A stretch of 64,000 nt of DNA from Gonocerus acuteangulatus. Lineage: Eukaryota > Arthropoda > Insecta > Hemiptera > Coreidae. The DNA is taken from the NCBI GenBank assembly GCA_946811695.1, contig OX328124.1, forward strand, positions 26,104,626-26,168,625, given 5' to 3'. Positions within the stretch are counted from its first letter, which is position 1. The number at the start of each line of letters is the position of its first letter. Shown here one piece after another: positions 23,500 through 36,299 of the stretch. The notes below the pieces were generated by a model. That model did not search any database, was not told where the DNA came from, and saw only the letters and a list, made by a program, of their open reading frames with translations. Position numbers and translations under genes: made by a program.

Positions 23500-23555
23500 A
23501 TTTTTTTAAAGGCACATCAACTATTTGGCTATTAGCGCCGTGTAACTAATTATAT
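23500..23555 (-). mobile_element. shared SINE tail fragment
   Basis: GGCACATCAACTATTTGGCT then ATTAGCGCCG follows a T/A-rich run. This is the reverse complement of the CGGCGCTAAT...GATGTGCC tail seen in complete SINEs. The body upstream is not recognised. Confidence 0.5.
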
Positions 23556-23936
23556 TGTTTCTTATTTATTTCAGTGCTTTTGCTCTGCTGTTGTGTCGGT
23601 ATAAAGATTCATTCAAACCCCGTTATCATCTACTGCGTTCGTTCATCTTCAGAATCGTGAGTACCCTATAGTTTTCGTTTTCAATTTTTTTGTTGACTCT
23701 TTCCTTTTACTTAAATAATTCATGGATTTTAGTTAAGAAAGTTAAAATTTCTCCTTATATAAACGCAATATACCACACACTTATTCATGAATTATTTTTT
23801 TGGAACATATCGGAAGTTATCGCTCAAAAAGGAAGGACAATATAATTGAATCGCCTGTAATTATGTTATTTTTCAATAAAGTAGTTCTACTAATAAATTA
23901 TACAGTGTCGAAATATATTTGAGTTCGGGCACGTAA

Positions 23937-24285
23937 AAAGGCCATTCACTTTCCGATTTGGAGTACAACTTCCAAATTTGGACCATGAAGGCCCTTGTTG
24001 GATTGTAGGAAGTCTAGTTGAACGAGTCGGAACATTTAGAGGTCCGACATCCGACTGGCGACGGAGTTGGAGTGTGAGTGGGGGAGTCGGATCTAAGTCG
24101 TTCAACTTAACTCAGTCAGTGCTTGTCCTTCAGGCATCTTCGGTCTGCACTCGATACATTTTTCGGCTCGTGAGTCGTGAAAGCAGACCAGCAAATTGGA
24201 TAGCAAGTCGGAGCGTGAGTGGAGTCGTCTATCCAGCTAGTACTCCTAGTAAGTCGTACTGCTAATGGGAACGTAAATGACATGT
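23937..24285. mobile_element. AGGCCATTCAC MITE family, copy A
   Basis: Left end AGGCCATTCAC. The right end is decayed (GGGAACGTAAATGACATG). The body closely matches copy B (53925-55622) on both sides of that copy's insertion, for example TCCGACATCCGACTGGCGAC and CTGCACTCGATACATTT followed directly by TCGGCTCGT. Copy A therefore represents the empty site for the insertion in copy B. No coding sequence. Confidence 0.7.
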
Positions 24286-25600
24286 TTAAGGTTAGATCAT
24301 TGCAACCCAAGTTTCTTTAGGAAAATAATTTTGAGTTATGGCATGCGAATGAGAATTAGAAGATTACGGATGCACTCTCGAAATCAGTGCAAATCCATTG
24401 GATGTAGCGATATTGGCTAGGACGAGCCTCTTCTTTGATTTGCAGTTAATTTTATATCCTGTTTGGTTACTATGAATTTTGAGTTTTTTTAAAATAAATC
24501 AAAAATTAGCGCGTATTGTTGAACATAAGAATATTCAATAATAATATTAATTTCGAGATCCAAGATCTGTAGTTTATTGTTCATCCAATAGGAGAGGCGT
24601 ATATTGACCGCATTCCTCACAATGGTATTAAATACAATTATTGTAAACAGGTTTAAAGGTTTGTATTTAGACTTTTGGAAAATGAATTGTTCCGTAAAAT
24701 GAAACCTCCGCAAAAATTTCTTTAAATATCCAAGGACTTTCGAGGGCATACCTTAATAATCCGTACACCAATAGCGGTATGATTGCTGGCTTGTGAACTT
24801 TGTAGCACTTTAAAATTTATATTACCCTGGTGGCTGAGTGGCTGAATAAAATTTCTTTTCTGTACAAGAATTTACTTTCTTTTCTGTACAAGAATTTCTT
24901 TTCTCTACAAGTATTTGTTGGCTATAAGGCCACGAATACACTGGACCTAGTACTGACGTTGACTTAAATAAGCAGGATTCCTCACTTAGGAGAGAGGAAA
25001 CGCAGGAAATTTGTCATCTTAGCGCGTTTCCGTTATTAAATTAGATTTCTCACGCCAAATTACTTATACATCGTGTATCTGAAAACCCTGAAACGCAAAA
25101 ACATAAACGTTAGGATTTTGCTAAAAAAAAAAAAAGAAGAATTTTCTTTCGGTGGACGGGATCTACAGCTTTACGCACATAACTTTTCAAAACACAAAAT
25201 TTAACAAAGAATGAACCGAAATTCATTAAAATCGTGGAGCTAGAGAGTGAACAGACAAATGTGTTTATATATAGATATATTAATCTATGATTTCTAAAAC
25301 GTGAAATTATATTTTGCACTTCTGGTTCGCGACACCGAGTCGGCGTCAATAGCTGGCTTCCTTCCTATGAATAGAGGGAGAAAACCCACAAAAAAAAAAC
25401 GTGTAACAAGAAAAGAGGAACTTTGGAAGTTCGGCGAATCAATACTTGCAGACGGAAGCCAAGGAAAGAATAATGCAAACGTTGCAAGAAACCTGGCGTA
25501 GTACAGGAGGAAATTAATTCAAGGGGATTAAGAATACAGTTGGAGAATGTCCTTCAAGCAGTAGGTGTAACAGTCGGTTGAGAATAGGCCATTCCCGACT
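24286..25600. other. unassigned DNA
   Basis: Contains three short tandem units of TTTCTTTTCTGTACAAGAA type at 24848-24917. A 66-codon frame at 25301-25501 has a basic stretch (RGRKPTKKKRVTRKEE) but no domain I can name; it ends just before the satellite. Confidence 0.4.
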
Positions 25601-25602
25601 GA

Positions 25603-27480
25603 CTCACTCACACCTCATGACTGGAGAGGACAAATCAATTAGACAGTACTACAATACGACATACACCTCATGACTTTACAAGACAAATCAATTCGACAGT
25701 ACTACAATACGACATACACCTCATGACTGTACAAGACAAATCAATTAGACAGTACTACAATACGACATACACCTCATGACTGGAGAAGACAAATCAATTA
25801 GACAGTACTACAATACGACATACACTTCATGACTGGAGAGGACAAATCAATTAGACAGTACTAAAATACGACATACACCTCATGACTGGACAAGACAAAT
25901 CAATTAGACACAACTACAATACGACATACACCTCATGACTGGACAAGACAAATCAATTAGACAGTACTACAATGCGACATACACCTCATGACTGGGCAAG
26001 ACAAATCAATTAGACAGTACTACAATACGACATACACCTCATGACTGGACAAGACAAATCAATTAGGCAGTACTACAATACGACATACACTGACAGACTG
26101 GACAAGACAAATCAATTAGGCAGTAGTACAATACGACATACACCTCATGACTGGACAAGAAAAATAAATTAGACAGTACTACAATACGACATACACCTCA
26201 TGACTGGAGAGGACAAATCAATTAGACAGTACTACAATACGACATACACCTCATTACTGGACAAGACAAATCAATTAGACAGTACTACAATACGACATAC
26301 ACCTCATGACTGGACAAGACAAATCAATTAGGCAGTACTACAATACGACATACACCTCATTACTGGACAAGACAAATCAATTAGGCAGTACTACAATACG
26401 ACATACACCTCATGACTGGACAAGACAAATCAATTAGGCAGTACCACAATACGACATACACCTCATGACTGGACAAGACAAATCAATTAGGCAGTACTAC
26501 AATACGACATACACCTCATGACTGGACAAGACAAATCAATTAGGCAGTACTACAATACGACATACACCTCATGACTGGACAAGACAAATCAATTAGGCAG
26601 TACTACAATACGACATACACCTCATGACTGGACAAGACAAATCAATTAGGCAGTACTACAATACGACATACACCTCATTACTGGACAAGACAAATCAATT
26701 AGGCAGTACTACAATACGACATCCACCTCATGACTGGACAAGACAAATCAATTAGGCAGTACCACAATACGACATACACCTCATGACTGGACAAGACAAA
26801 TCAATTAGGCAGTACTACAATACGACATACACCTCATGACTGGACAAGACAAATCAATTAGGCAGTACTACAATACGACATACACCTCATGACTGGACAA
26901 GACAAATCAATTAGGCAGTGCTACAATACGAGATACACCTCATTACTGGACAAGACAAATCAATTAGACAGTACTACAATACGACATACACCTCATGACT
27001 GGACATGACAAATCAATTAGACAGTACTACAATACGACATACACCTCATGACTGGACAAGACAAATCAATTAGACAGTACTACAATACGACATACACTGA
27101 CAGACTGGACAAGACAAATCAATTAGGCAGTACTACAATACGACATACACTGACAGACTGGACAAGACAAATCAATTAGGCAGTACTACAATACGACATA
27201 CACCTCATGACTGGACAAGACAAATCAATTAGGCAGTACTAGAATACGACATACACTGACAGACTGGACAAGACAAATCAATTAGGCAGTACTACAATAC
27301 GACATACACTGACAGACTGGACAAGACAAATCAATTAGGAAGTACAACAATACGACATACACTGACAGACTGGACAAGACAAATCAATTAGGCAGTACTA
27401 CAATACGACATACACTGACAGACTGGACAAGACAAATCAATTAGGCAGTACTACAATACGACATACACTGACAGACTGCA
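25603..27480. repeat. 53 bp satellite, about 35 units
   Basis: Head-to-tail units with a period of 53 bp, built on CACCTCATGACTGGACAAGA then CAAATCAATTAGGCAGTACT and ACAATACGACATA. Two main variants alternate in blocks: CCTCATGACTGG and CTGACAGACTGG. The second dominates the 3' part (from about 27090). AGACAG versus AGGCAG also sorts into blocks, with GGCAG in the centre. This pattern fits local unequal exchange spreading new variants. No spacers exist, so it is not a CRISPR. Confidence 0.95.
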
Positions 27481-27640
27481 ATGCGTTTTGACACATTCTA
27501 TTGTCTAAGAAACTTTTTTTTCCCTAAGAGCTATTTATTTATTTAGTTAATCACTGCTCCGCGACGAATTAATTTAGCAATTAATGCTTCAAAACAACCA
27601 TATTTACAAATGTCATGATACATTTAATATATAAAAATTA
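27481..27640. other. unassigned DNA
   Basis: Short spacer after the satellite. Nothing recognised. Confidence 0.4.
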
Positions 27641-27644
27641 TTAC

Positions 27645-27712
27645 ATTTTTTTTTTTTTTTTTTTTTTTGTTTAGCGGCGTATCAACAATTGGGCTATTAA
27701 TACCGTTAATAT
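27645..27712 (-). mobile_element. shared SINE tail fragment with poly(T)
   Basis: About 20 T then GTTTAGCGGCGTATCAACAA and TTGGGCTATTAATACCG. Reversed, this is a diverged copy of the CGGCGCTAAT-GCC-...-GATGCGCCG tail plus poly(A). Confidence 0.55.
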
Positions 27713-28414
27713 ATACTTAATTAATACAAATATTTGTGATGCATATACATATATAAGAGTATATTGCAACTGAAGGGGTCGGGGAAAAATAGTGCAAAGC
27801 ATCATTTTTAACAAAACATAACTGTAGCTGCTATATGTTGTATATTATGAGGGACTATCAGTCTATGATGGAAATGCTACTAAAATATGACTGCAAGCTC
27901 TGTATGCTATGTAATCCTGTTGTCCCTAACCATTTCAACAGATAGTCCCACATCACAGTGTCAATAAGTAGTTTTTCGGGAGAACAAAAAATAAAAATCA
28001 TGCCATTCAAAAGAATGTAAATGTTTATGTAAAATTATATGTGTATGACATTGTTCATAGTAAAAAACATTTTTTTAGTTACTTCTTTAAAAATAATGAT
28101 TTACACTAAGGACAGAAATTATTATTACAACACTTTTGCAAACAGATCAAGGACCATCTTGTATTATACCTGATAAGTGATCTAAGTGACTCTTATTTAT
28201 TGAGGATTGAGTTGAAAACTCCATGTTCCGCTGATCATTGAATTCCACCATGGAGAGACGTTTTCTGTTGAAAAAAAAAGAATAAATTAATTTTTGAATT
28301 TGGCAGCATGTTCAATTCTGGCGAAACTGTGACTTGCATGGACACGTTTTTCTTTAGTACATAGCTTTTCTCCCAGTCCTGCGTAATTCTGAGCTGCTTG
28401 GAAGTCCCTACCGA
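27713..28414. other. unassigned DNA
   Basis: No gene or repeat recognised. Confidence 0.4.
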
Positions 28415-28779
28415 TTGTTTTCCTTAACCTGTTGTTTTGAAAGGAGGGTCTTAAGGAGCATATATGGGGGTGTCTTCGACAAGGGGATATGGAGACGTAG
28501 GACAAACCAAGAGTTGACCAACCTATTTAGGGAGGCTAACATCGTAAAGTACATAAAATGTGGACTTATCCGCTGGGCAGGACACCTAGCCAGGATGCCA
28601 GACACGGAACCAGACGAGTTGGCAGACCCCAGCTGAGATGGAAAGATGGAGTAGTCGCCGTTGCCCGCAGCCTACTCGGACTCCGGAACTGGAAAGTGGC
28701 AGCACAAGACCGAGACAACTGGCGGAATCTGATTTTGGAGGCCATGTCTCACTCGTGGGATGCAGTGCCGAGGAAGTAA
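28415..28779 (+). pseudogene. RTE-like LINE reverse transcriptase C-terminus, frameshifted
   Basis: Frame 1 (about 28437-28615) reads ERRVLRSIYGGVFDKGIWRR then NQEL...IVKYIKCGLIRW and AGHLARMPD. A second frame then continues with RVGRPQLRWKDGVV, LGLRNWKVAAQDRDNWRN and a stop at 28777-28779. This is the C-terminal tail typical of many arthropod RTE-type and related endonuclease/reverse-transcriptase proteins (LRW.GH..RM, then GRP..RW.DGV and W...A.DR..WR). The frame change lies at about 28612-28630. No catalytic RT palm motif is present, so the copy is a 5'-truncated, inactive remnant. Confidence 0.8.
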
Positions 28780-29527
28780 GAAGTAAGTTGTTAAACCGAA
28801 GCTACTACCTGAGGGTTCTGTTATGCCAAATATATTGCAAAGCGTTTAAATATGAGCCGCTTGCATCGTCGGATAGTGAGAAACTGTGGACATGGGCTAT
28901 CCTGCACAAACCTCTAAAACCTCAGAAGGTGTACAGAAAGTGACTTGGCTTAAATAGGATTTTTTCCCCTAAACCAACCCTACTACCTTAAGCTCCTACT
29001 GTGCTGGATCCATTGGAAAGATTGCTGAGAAGGAAGTAAGGGGTGATTTTTACAGACTCGCCCGCTTCCAACACCTACTCCCCTTAAAATTTACTGTTTG
29101 TTCTGTTGTTCTGCGGGGGTTCCCATCACCTGTGCACTTCCCACGGCTAACGGCCCTTTCTTATTTATGTCTCTACCTTCCTCTACACACACGTGCGTTT
29201 AACAACTATCTCCAGCATCATTACACTCCAATATTGGCGAAAGAATCTGCTCTTCTCCGGTAGGTTGTTCAATTTTCCTGTTTTCCATATTTTATCTGTT
29301 GCATCTGTAATAATTTTGTCAGAAACAGTAAAGCACAGGTTGATTTTAATAGTTTTTTTTTCCAGTCATGATTTATGAAGTAAAATCTTCTCATGACGTC
29401 GAACTCATGGTGCATACGGAATAACGTAGTCCGCCTCGCTTAGGCTGTGTAACTAGGCACATTTCTCAGGAGATGGAAAGTGTACCAATCATTACTGAAT
29501 ATTTTGTTTCATTAAAATTTCTTTATT
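28780..29527. other. LINE 3' flank and unassigned DNA
   Basis: The first part may be the 3' UTR of the LINE. At about 29429-29480, AGTCCGCCTCGCTTAGGCTG then TGTAACTAGGCACATTTCTC resembles a diverged 5' end of the Helentron-like families. Confidence 0.4.
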
Positions 29528-30327
29528 TTAGCTGATGTCCGTGCTTCGTAACGGCAGATAAGTAGTTTTTTTTATTGCGTTAAATAATGTATCATCAAAA
29601 TTAATGCTACTATATAATTTTTTGCAGTTTATTATAGCATGGTTTCCCTCATACTATATGTTATACATAAATTGATAAGTAATCGAAGTATAATGTTTCT
29701 TGACACTGGGGCACTCTGGACGAGTGTCAAGAAATAGATAACCTGTTATCTACAGGTTACCCGTAACAGCAGTTTAACCAGTACCGGTAGAAATGCGTTG
29801 TCAATAATAAATGGACGTTAAAATTTTATGTTTCCAAGATGTCATTCGGAAACACCCATTATATTTGCAAGCATGTTCAAGAAGTGTTCAGACTAGGTAT
29901 GCTGATGGGTGAGGAGGCTGTGCAAGCGTTCGGGGTATTATTACCTCGGATGGACCATCACCAGGTATAGCGTAAACTCTATGAGGGACAAAATCACAGT
30001 TCATTTCTAGTGATTCAAGGTCTGCCATCATAGATGAAATGAAACGCAAATAAAAATAACATTATGAAATAGGTACAATACGGGAACAGCTGTTGTGTCA
30101 TCGCTCTAGCAACGCATGCTGCCTATGCTTGCCTGCTCTAACCAACTAAAATTTCAAACCCCCCTAAAAATACTTAAAAATTTGAATATCGAAAAATCCT
30201 TTCTTAGTGAGCATTTACGATCTAAGGGAGTGTCCATGCAAAATTTCAAAATTTTCTGTCTAGTGGTTTGGGCTGGGCGATTAAATTCGCCATCCAGTAG
30301 AAAGTCTCGCGCCCTTGTTATTAGGTA
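29528..30327 (-). mobile_element. Helitron-like family H, copy b
   Basis: Reversed copy. The left side, TAGCTGATGTCCGTGCTTCG, is the family's 3' end, followed by TTGCGTTAAATAATGTATCA and AATGTTTCTTGACACTGGGG. The other end is recognisable to GGTTTGGGCTGGGCGA (about 30266) but lacks the CACTCACTGAC and TATATTTGTC terminal blocks. The copy is therefore truncated there. Confidence 0.65.
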
Positions 30328-31160
30328 GTTTTAGCCCTATAAACAGAGAGAAAACTCTCCGGCAGAAAAATTAAACGTTCCGAAATCCAGAAGAAATACT
30401 ATCCGTGGCTTAACTGAATAAAACTAGCGCCTAAATGAGAATTCTTTTCGTTGGTTTTGTTCGCCTATTACAGTCGGCTGACCCGACCCTGCGAATTATA
30501 CAGGAACAAAGAGAAGACTTCCAGATGCTCCCAAACAAAGGGACTGGAATGTTTGAAAGCTTCCTCTTAAACTCTCCCCGACAAGGTTTTCACTACAATG
30601 CTAAAAAATAATGTGGAATTAAATTTGCTAAAGGCGCATTATTAACAGGCCACCTGAAACTGCTTTTTAGTGGGAGGTCTCAATTTTAAAATGTAATTAT
30701 TATTTATCAATTAATTCGAAAATTTCAATTAATTACTGCGTTTAGCGTGTACACTATAAAATTTTTATTTAAGTTATTAACCATAATATACGACTATTTC
30801 CTGGGAACTGACTTTTAGTGCCTAAAAATACTAATTTTTTGAGACCTTAACGACCTTCATTGGTCCATTTGGAGCCAAGTTACAGCTCTTAAAGTATATG
30901 ACTTTTCTAAAAAAAACGCATTTTTGCTTATATTTTACCCTTTAATATGTTTTCTAATGCATAAAATGTGTTAGTTTTTATACAAAAATTGAGCCAGGCC
31001 CTTTGGAGATGATGTTGTTGAACTGATGCAAGCCTTAAAATCCCAAAATATAACCTTTACAAAATCTCCCCATATTTCATTCGAGCAATGTATCAATTGA
31101 AGTAAATTAAATAAACTACCTAAAATAAATTAATTATTTTCTATTTCAACCTTTCCAAAT
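30328..31160. other. unassigned DNA
   Basis: No gene or repeat recognised. Confidence 0.4.
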
Positions 31161-31218
31161 GAAATTAGGGATAAGAACGGAATCGCGCTAAGAAAAGCAG
31201 TTCCTGCAAGTCGGATTT
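31161..31218 (-). mobile_element. solo 5' end of Helentron-like family 2
   Basis: AACGGAATCGCGCTAAG then GCAGTTCCTGCAAGTCGGAT and TTTTT closely match the family 2 5' end at 36230-36283. The rest of the element is not recognised to its left. Confidence 0.6.
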
Positions 31219-32872
31219 TTTATTGTATGTCTTTGTCGTCTTTTAGTACGTCAGTATGGTATTAATATGTGGGCACCTATTTGATACCAGTTTATTTAAG
31301 CAACGATGCACTTGGAAGTTGTCCCTTTTAAGGCAGTCTGTTTTGCAGTTAAAGGTACGCAAGTCTTAAATAGTGGCTTGTCTTGTCTTGTGAAGAGGTA
31401 CGAGTGGGTGAGTCGTGTATGTCCAATCCTAAGTCGATTTAGTATTACTTCGTCTCGTCTTGTCCTTAGTCCTCCTGATGAATATGACTGTATACTGCTC
31501 TATATTTCCCTGAGGTGGTTATCTTGTGTGCAGTACCACGTTGCTTGTGATCTATTCAGTATAGTGTGTGCTATTTTTGTTTGTCTCGTAGCAAGTTTTG
31601 TCTGTTCCTCTACTTTTCAAGTCAGTCCTTAGTTTTTATGACCAGGAACCCACGCGTATATATCTGATGCTATTTTTAATTGATGAAAATGATAATAAAA
31701 TATCTTATTGACTTAACTATATAAATAAATAGATAAAAACAATTCAAACGAAATAAATAATTGATTAATATTTCTAAAAGGGGCAAAGATCTTGAGATCA
31801 TCTACGCCTCATATTGATGTAGAGTTGTTTTTCAAGAGAGGGCTTTATTGTAATTTAAGTTCGATCTTGAACGTGATAAGGAATATAGAAAGAGCTTTTT
31901 ATAATATGCTCATTAAAAATCTTCTTTCTTTGCACAATGTCCATGAAGCTAATTGAAACATCTTTCTTTTACATTACTTATTTAATTTTGCCTGAAATTG
32001 ATTTTGCGTGTCTCTTCAAGTCTTTAAAAAGTAGGTACATTCCAAAAAATAATTAAATCTTACTCGTGAAATATCTTTTATTTATTCCTTAAATTTATAT
32101 GAACTTGACTTTTATTGGTGTCGGCTGATTTACTAAATTTTCTCGCAAATTGCCAAAAAATGATACGGCCAAAACCAGAATTTATGAAAAAAATTTTAGT
32201 AAATAATCACCGGCTGAGAATGTTTAATTTAAAATCGCACCTATTTACGATGTTGCCTTTCAAAATATTCTAGGATAAATTTAGACAAACTTGTGGATTT
32301 ATAAGTGTTTGTATTTCTCTGGGAGATCAATTTATTTCTGGATATATTTATTTTGATTTCTTTAACATTTTTTTTTAAACTGACGCGTTTCAAAAAATAG
32401 AAGTGACAAGTAGTTTCCTGACTTGAAGCAGAAAATCTGTCATTAATTGTGAAGGCTTTCCTCAGAAATATCTCCGCATATAAAGCAGAGCTAATGTTAA
32501 TTTACGCTCCCGTCCAAATATATCTCCCTTTTCACTTTCTATATATAATTTGATTTAGGTGTGTGAGCTCTGGACTAATTTTAGTCGCTTCACATGAATT
32601 TCAGAGCTACGGGCTCAAAATATTTAGAAGTTCATATTATAATTAAAACCGTTTTAAATTAAGTTAATGGTTTGTTGAAAAACTTGAAGCTCTTTTCAAC
32701 TTAAAAATGTTACATATTTACGTCCATCCTGAAAATTAATTTTCCGTTCAGAATTGAGTAAGCGAGCTTTTCTCATTAATTTATAATTTATAAATAAACG
32801 CTATGAGAATTCACGGTTAATCCTTGAATATTATAATATAGGAGATACGGGTTTCGAGTATATGTCACAATA
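31219..32872. other. unassigned DNA
   Basis: A 108-codon plus frame at 31306-31632 is rich in C, L, S and V, with hydrophobic stretches. It has no motif I can name and no repeat match in this window. I do not call it a gene. Confidence 0.35.
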
Positions 32873-33106
32873 GTATTTCTAAAGTGACACAACTCAAAAA
32901 AAGAAGAATCAACTGAAAATGTGTCACCCTTGCCTATGTAGGGGAAATAGCATCAATACTGGAAGGGTGACACAAGTGCCCTCTGGCGTACAAGCTCTGT
33001 AGCTAGGTATATACAGTTTTGAAGGTTGATAAAGATATATTTACCATGTCTTTTGTAGTAATAACTGAAAAAAAACGATTTTTGAGTAGTGTCACTTTAG
33101 AAATAC
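32873..33106. mobile_element. MITE with GTATTTCTAAAGTGACAC ends, TA TSD
   Basis: GTATTTCTAAAGTGACAC at the left is the exact reverse complement of GTGTCACTTTAGAAATAC at the right. TA flanks both sides (32871-32872 and 33107-33108). A related, truncated copy in the other orientation lies at 4690-4875. The 61-codon frame at 33019-33204 runs through the right end and is not a gene. Confidence 0.75.
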
Positions 33107-33167
33107 TAGTGCGATATATGAAAGAGCAAAACGATTCGCTCGGTTCTTTGTTTTTAGTACACACCCT

Positions 33168-33209
33168 ACTCAGGGAGGTGCTTAGTTATGCAGGTACAGC
33201 GTGATGGAC
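33168..33209 (-). mobile_element. solo 5' end of Helentron-like family 1
   Basis: AGGTGCTTAGTTATGCAGGT then ACAGCGTGATGGACT is the reversed family 1 5' end with a few changes. Only the first 40 or so bases are recognisable. Confidence 0.5.
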
Positions 33210-33980
33210 TAAATATCTATTCAAAAGTTAAGTTCTGTTCATTGTTAAAGCAATGGTTAGTTCGTGAATTCAGGATAAAATATGTACTACAGAGCTACAC
33301 AGCATCCTTTTGGGCCAACGATGAAACTACAATACCGCACATAAAATAGTGTACATTCTCCGTGAGTTGTTACTCTCCGCAAAGATCATCTACAACACCG
33401 ACTCAATCCTCATCAAAATTCTATAAGATATAATGAGACTAAAATACTTACTCATAATGGAACTAATGGTTAGGGTTCTTGGTCATGAGAACCTCCATTT
33501 TATTCTAATATCATTCTATTTACTAATTATTATTTTCATTAACATTTTAAGTTTAGTTTTTTATTATTATTCATTTTACACGACCTGAATTTTATTTTCT
33601 GATTTTGTTACTGATCCTGGATTTTTAATTCATAACTTTATTTTTCATGATTATTTTAGGGAAGATTACCATTGTTGTAGAGCTCTTCAAAATCCAAGCC
33701 AACGTTATTATTTATTTATTCTACAATATATAAAAACGTTAGCGGTTGAAGCAAAATATAAATATAAATTGGAAACAAAAAGTACACGAACAGTTTCCTT
33801 ATTAAAATAGAAACGATCAAACGAATCCAAGGGAGAAAAACAAGAAGGAACGTTACTAGAGTATATAGGAGACGGGTTTCCTTCCAATTTTAGTTTAAAT
33901 AATATAATAATAAATAATTAATATAAAACTGGAAAAATAATTTTAAATATTATGAAAACAAACTTCAGAATAAATGAAAT
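33210..33980. other. unassigned DNA
   Basis: AT-rich. Nothing recognised. Confidence 0.4.
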
Positions 33981-33991
33981 ATTAAGGCGCA

Positions 33992-34189
33992 GCCAATGGC
34001 CATAGCCACGTTGAATGCACCGTTTCCCGTAGATCACCGAAGTTAAGCAACGTCGGGCGTGGTCAGTACCTGAATGGGTAACCGACTACGTGCTGTTGGC
34101 ATTATAAAAGGGTGGTAACCTCTAGATAGCCCTGCGCTAATAGCCAAATAGTTAATGTGCCGTTAAAAAAAAAAAAAAAAAAAAAAAAA
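33992..34189 (+). mobile_element. 5S-rRNA-derived SINE, copy 1
   Basis: 33992-34100 is a 5S rRNA-like head: GCCAATGGCCATAGCCACGT, then GATCACCGAAGTTAAGCAAC and a GGTCAGTACCTGAATGGGTA box-C region, ending TGTTGGC. The head is about 109 bp against roughly 120 for real 5S; bases are missing near the 3' stem. A short body and the tail GCGCTAATAGCC...GCCGTT plus poly(A) follow. ATTAAGGCGCA (33981-33991) and ATTAAGGCTCA (34190-34200) are an 11 bp duplication with one change. The internal 5S-type promoter (A box, intermediate element, C box) would drive pol III transcription. Confidence 0.9.
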
Positions 34190-34504
34190 ATTAAGGCTCA
34201 TAGATACTGATTCAATACGATGGTTACCAGCTGTTTGATGTGTTAGGGCCCATTTACACTTCGATTAGTGATTAGTACAAAACACGTACGGACCGTAATT
34301 GTTTAGTGCTAGTGATTAGTAATCAAGTGCAAGCGATTACTAAACAGTGAATAGAAGCACGGTCTATTTTAGCGCGGTTCCTCCCTCCCCCATAGGGAGG
34401 AACCCCGCTTATAGGGTTGATACAATGAAACAATCCGGAAGTGCCGACAAGAAAATTTCGCGTTTCAGAACCCCTAGAGACCGAAAATAACGGTGGTTCA
34501 AATT

Positions 34505-34607
<103 letters not shown>

Positions 34608-34906
34608 CTGTTCGCTCTCTAGATAGAAGACGAATGGTCCGATTTTGATGAAATTTGGTACAAAAATCCTTCGTCCAATTTGAAAGGTCAAGTTCGTTAA
34701 CCAGCAAAATCCGCCTACTGGAAGATGGCGTTTGGGGCGAAATTCGCGCAAAAAAATCGTAATGCTTACGTTTTTGAGTACATAAGCTTCTAAGTACTCG
34801 TTTTATATGCTTCCTGGGCTAGGAAAACGAATGAAACCATTTTCAAGGCGATAGCTTTAACCGTTTTCGAGAAAATTGAAAAAATATTTTTTGAATACCG
34901 TTTTTG

Positions 34907-35940
34907 GTTTGGGTACTTAGAATCATGGGATTCAGTTGAAACATTTTCTGCATGTTCTACTTTCATCAAAACTAATATGTTGAAATTTTGGTTACGTTTG
35001 GAGTTAAGGAAGGGTTAGAATAAAATATTTTATTAACAGACATAAAAAGTTTTAGTAACTTTGTTTACTTTCCTTAATATCTCGAAAAAGGTTGAGAATC
35101 TTGGTAAACGGAAGAATACCATTAGAAAGCTTATTAAATGCTCTAAAAAAAAGGTTCTAATGAAAGTTTTGATTAGGCGATGTCAATCGGAGAAATAAGA
35201 GCTTAAAACTTTAAAGTAATTGATTTCGCTTATTCGAACTGTTGTTTTTGTCTGTTTTTTATTCCTTGTTATTTTTTAATTGCTTATTGTTGGATAATGT
35301 ATTTGAAAATAAACCAGGTTAAGAAAAATAAGAAAAACAATTTAATGTTAGAGATATGGATTTCCAAGATATATAGCTTTTCAACTGCCTAGCGTCCTTC
35401 CTAGGGAGGGTTCTTTGTCTTTGATTTTGGTACTTAGAATTATGGGATACAGTTGAAACATTTTCTGCATGTTGGAGTTTCATCAACACTAATATGTTGA
35501 AATTTTTGTTACGTTTAGAGTAAAGGAAGGGTTAGAATAAAATATTTTATTAACAGAAATAAAAAGTTTTGGTAACTTTGTATACTTTCCTTAATATCTC
35601 GAAAAAGGTTGAGTATCTTGGGAAACGGATGAATACCATTAAAAAGCTTACTAAATGCTCTACAAAAAAGGTTCTGCTGAAAGTTTTGATTAGACGATGT
35701 CAATCAGAGAAATAAGTGCTTAAAACTTTAAAGTAATTGATTTCCCTTATTCGAACTGTTCTTTTTGTCTGTTTTTATTCCTTGTTATTTTTTAACTGCT
35801 TATAGTTGGATAATGTATTTGATAACAAATCAGGTTAAGAAAACTAAGAAAAACAATTTAATCTTAGAGATATGGATTTCCAAGATAATATAGCTTTTCA
35901 AATTCCTAGCGGGGTCCTTCCTAGGGCGGGGACCCACCCA
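34907..35940. repeat. 517 bp tandem duplication
   Basis: Two direct units with starts offset by 517 bp. GTACTTAGAAT(C/T)ATGGGAT occurs at 34913 and 35430, and CTTCCTAGGG closes each unit. The units differ at scattered positions and by small indels, so the duplication is not recent. No coding signal. Confidence 0.85.
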
Positions 35941-35974
35941 GGTAAGATCATAAATAACACCTTTCTTGAGAGTA

Positions 35975-36165
35975 AAGATGGAACTGTCAACTTTGGTCCT
36001 CCTCTACCTCCCGGCACTTTCATTGCTGACGAAGGCTACCACTGACTAGCCAAAACGTCCTAAATATAGATTTTTTAACAAAAATCGTATTGAGGTTTAT
36101 TTAGCCGAATCCCAACCATTCCATCTTTACTTATCACCTCGACGGCTAACTATCTAATCTTCATG
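35975..36165 (+). mobile_element. Penelope-like small insertion, decayed
   Basis: CTGACGA, a GGCTA/TAGCC stem and AAAACGTCC (36026-36060), then AGCCGAATCCCAACCAT and a tail TATCACCTCGACGGCTAACT. The order matches the insertion at 8041-8291. Outer arms AGTAAAGATGGAA / TTCCATCTTTACT are still paired. I see no convincing target duplication. Confidence 0.45.
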
Positions 36166-36299
36166 CTTTCTAGAAATGTGGACCCAAAATAATAACATCT
36201 TCTATTTTAATCATTTTAAATGAGTCTAGAGATAAGAACGGAACCGCGCTAAGATGATGCAGTTCCTGCGAGTCGGACTTTTTCTGTTTAGTAGCCTCC

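Noticed and set aside
25603..27480. Possible CRISPR array
   Set aside because: The 53 bp units are contiguous with no unique spacers, and the context is eukaryotic. It is a satellite.
31306..31632. 108-codon frame with hydrophobic stretches
   Set aside because: No recognisable motif, no splice or promoter signal I can defend, and no second copy. Left as unassigned.
33992..34100. Genuine 5S rRNA gene (also 63344-63452)
   Set aside because: About 11 bases are missing, a SINE tail and poly(A) follow, and TSDs flank both copies. It is a 5S-derived SINE and not a functional gene.
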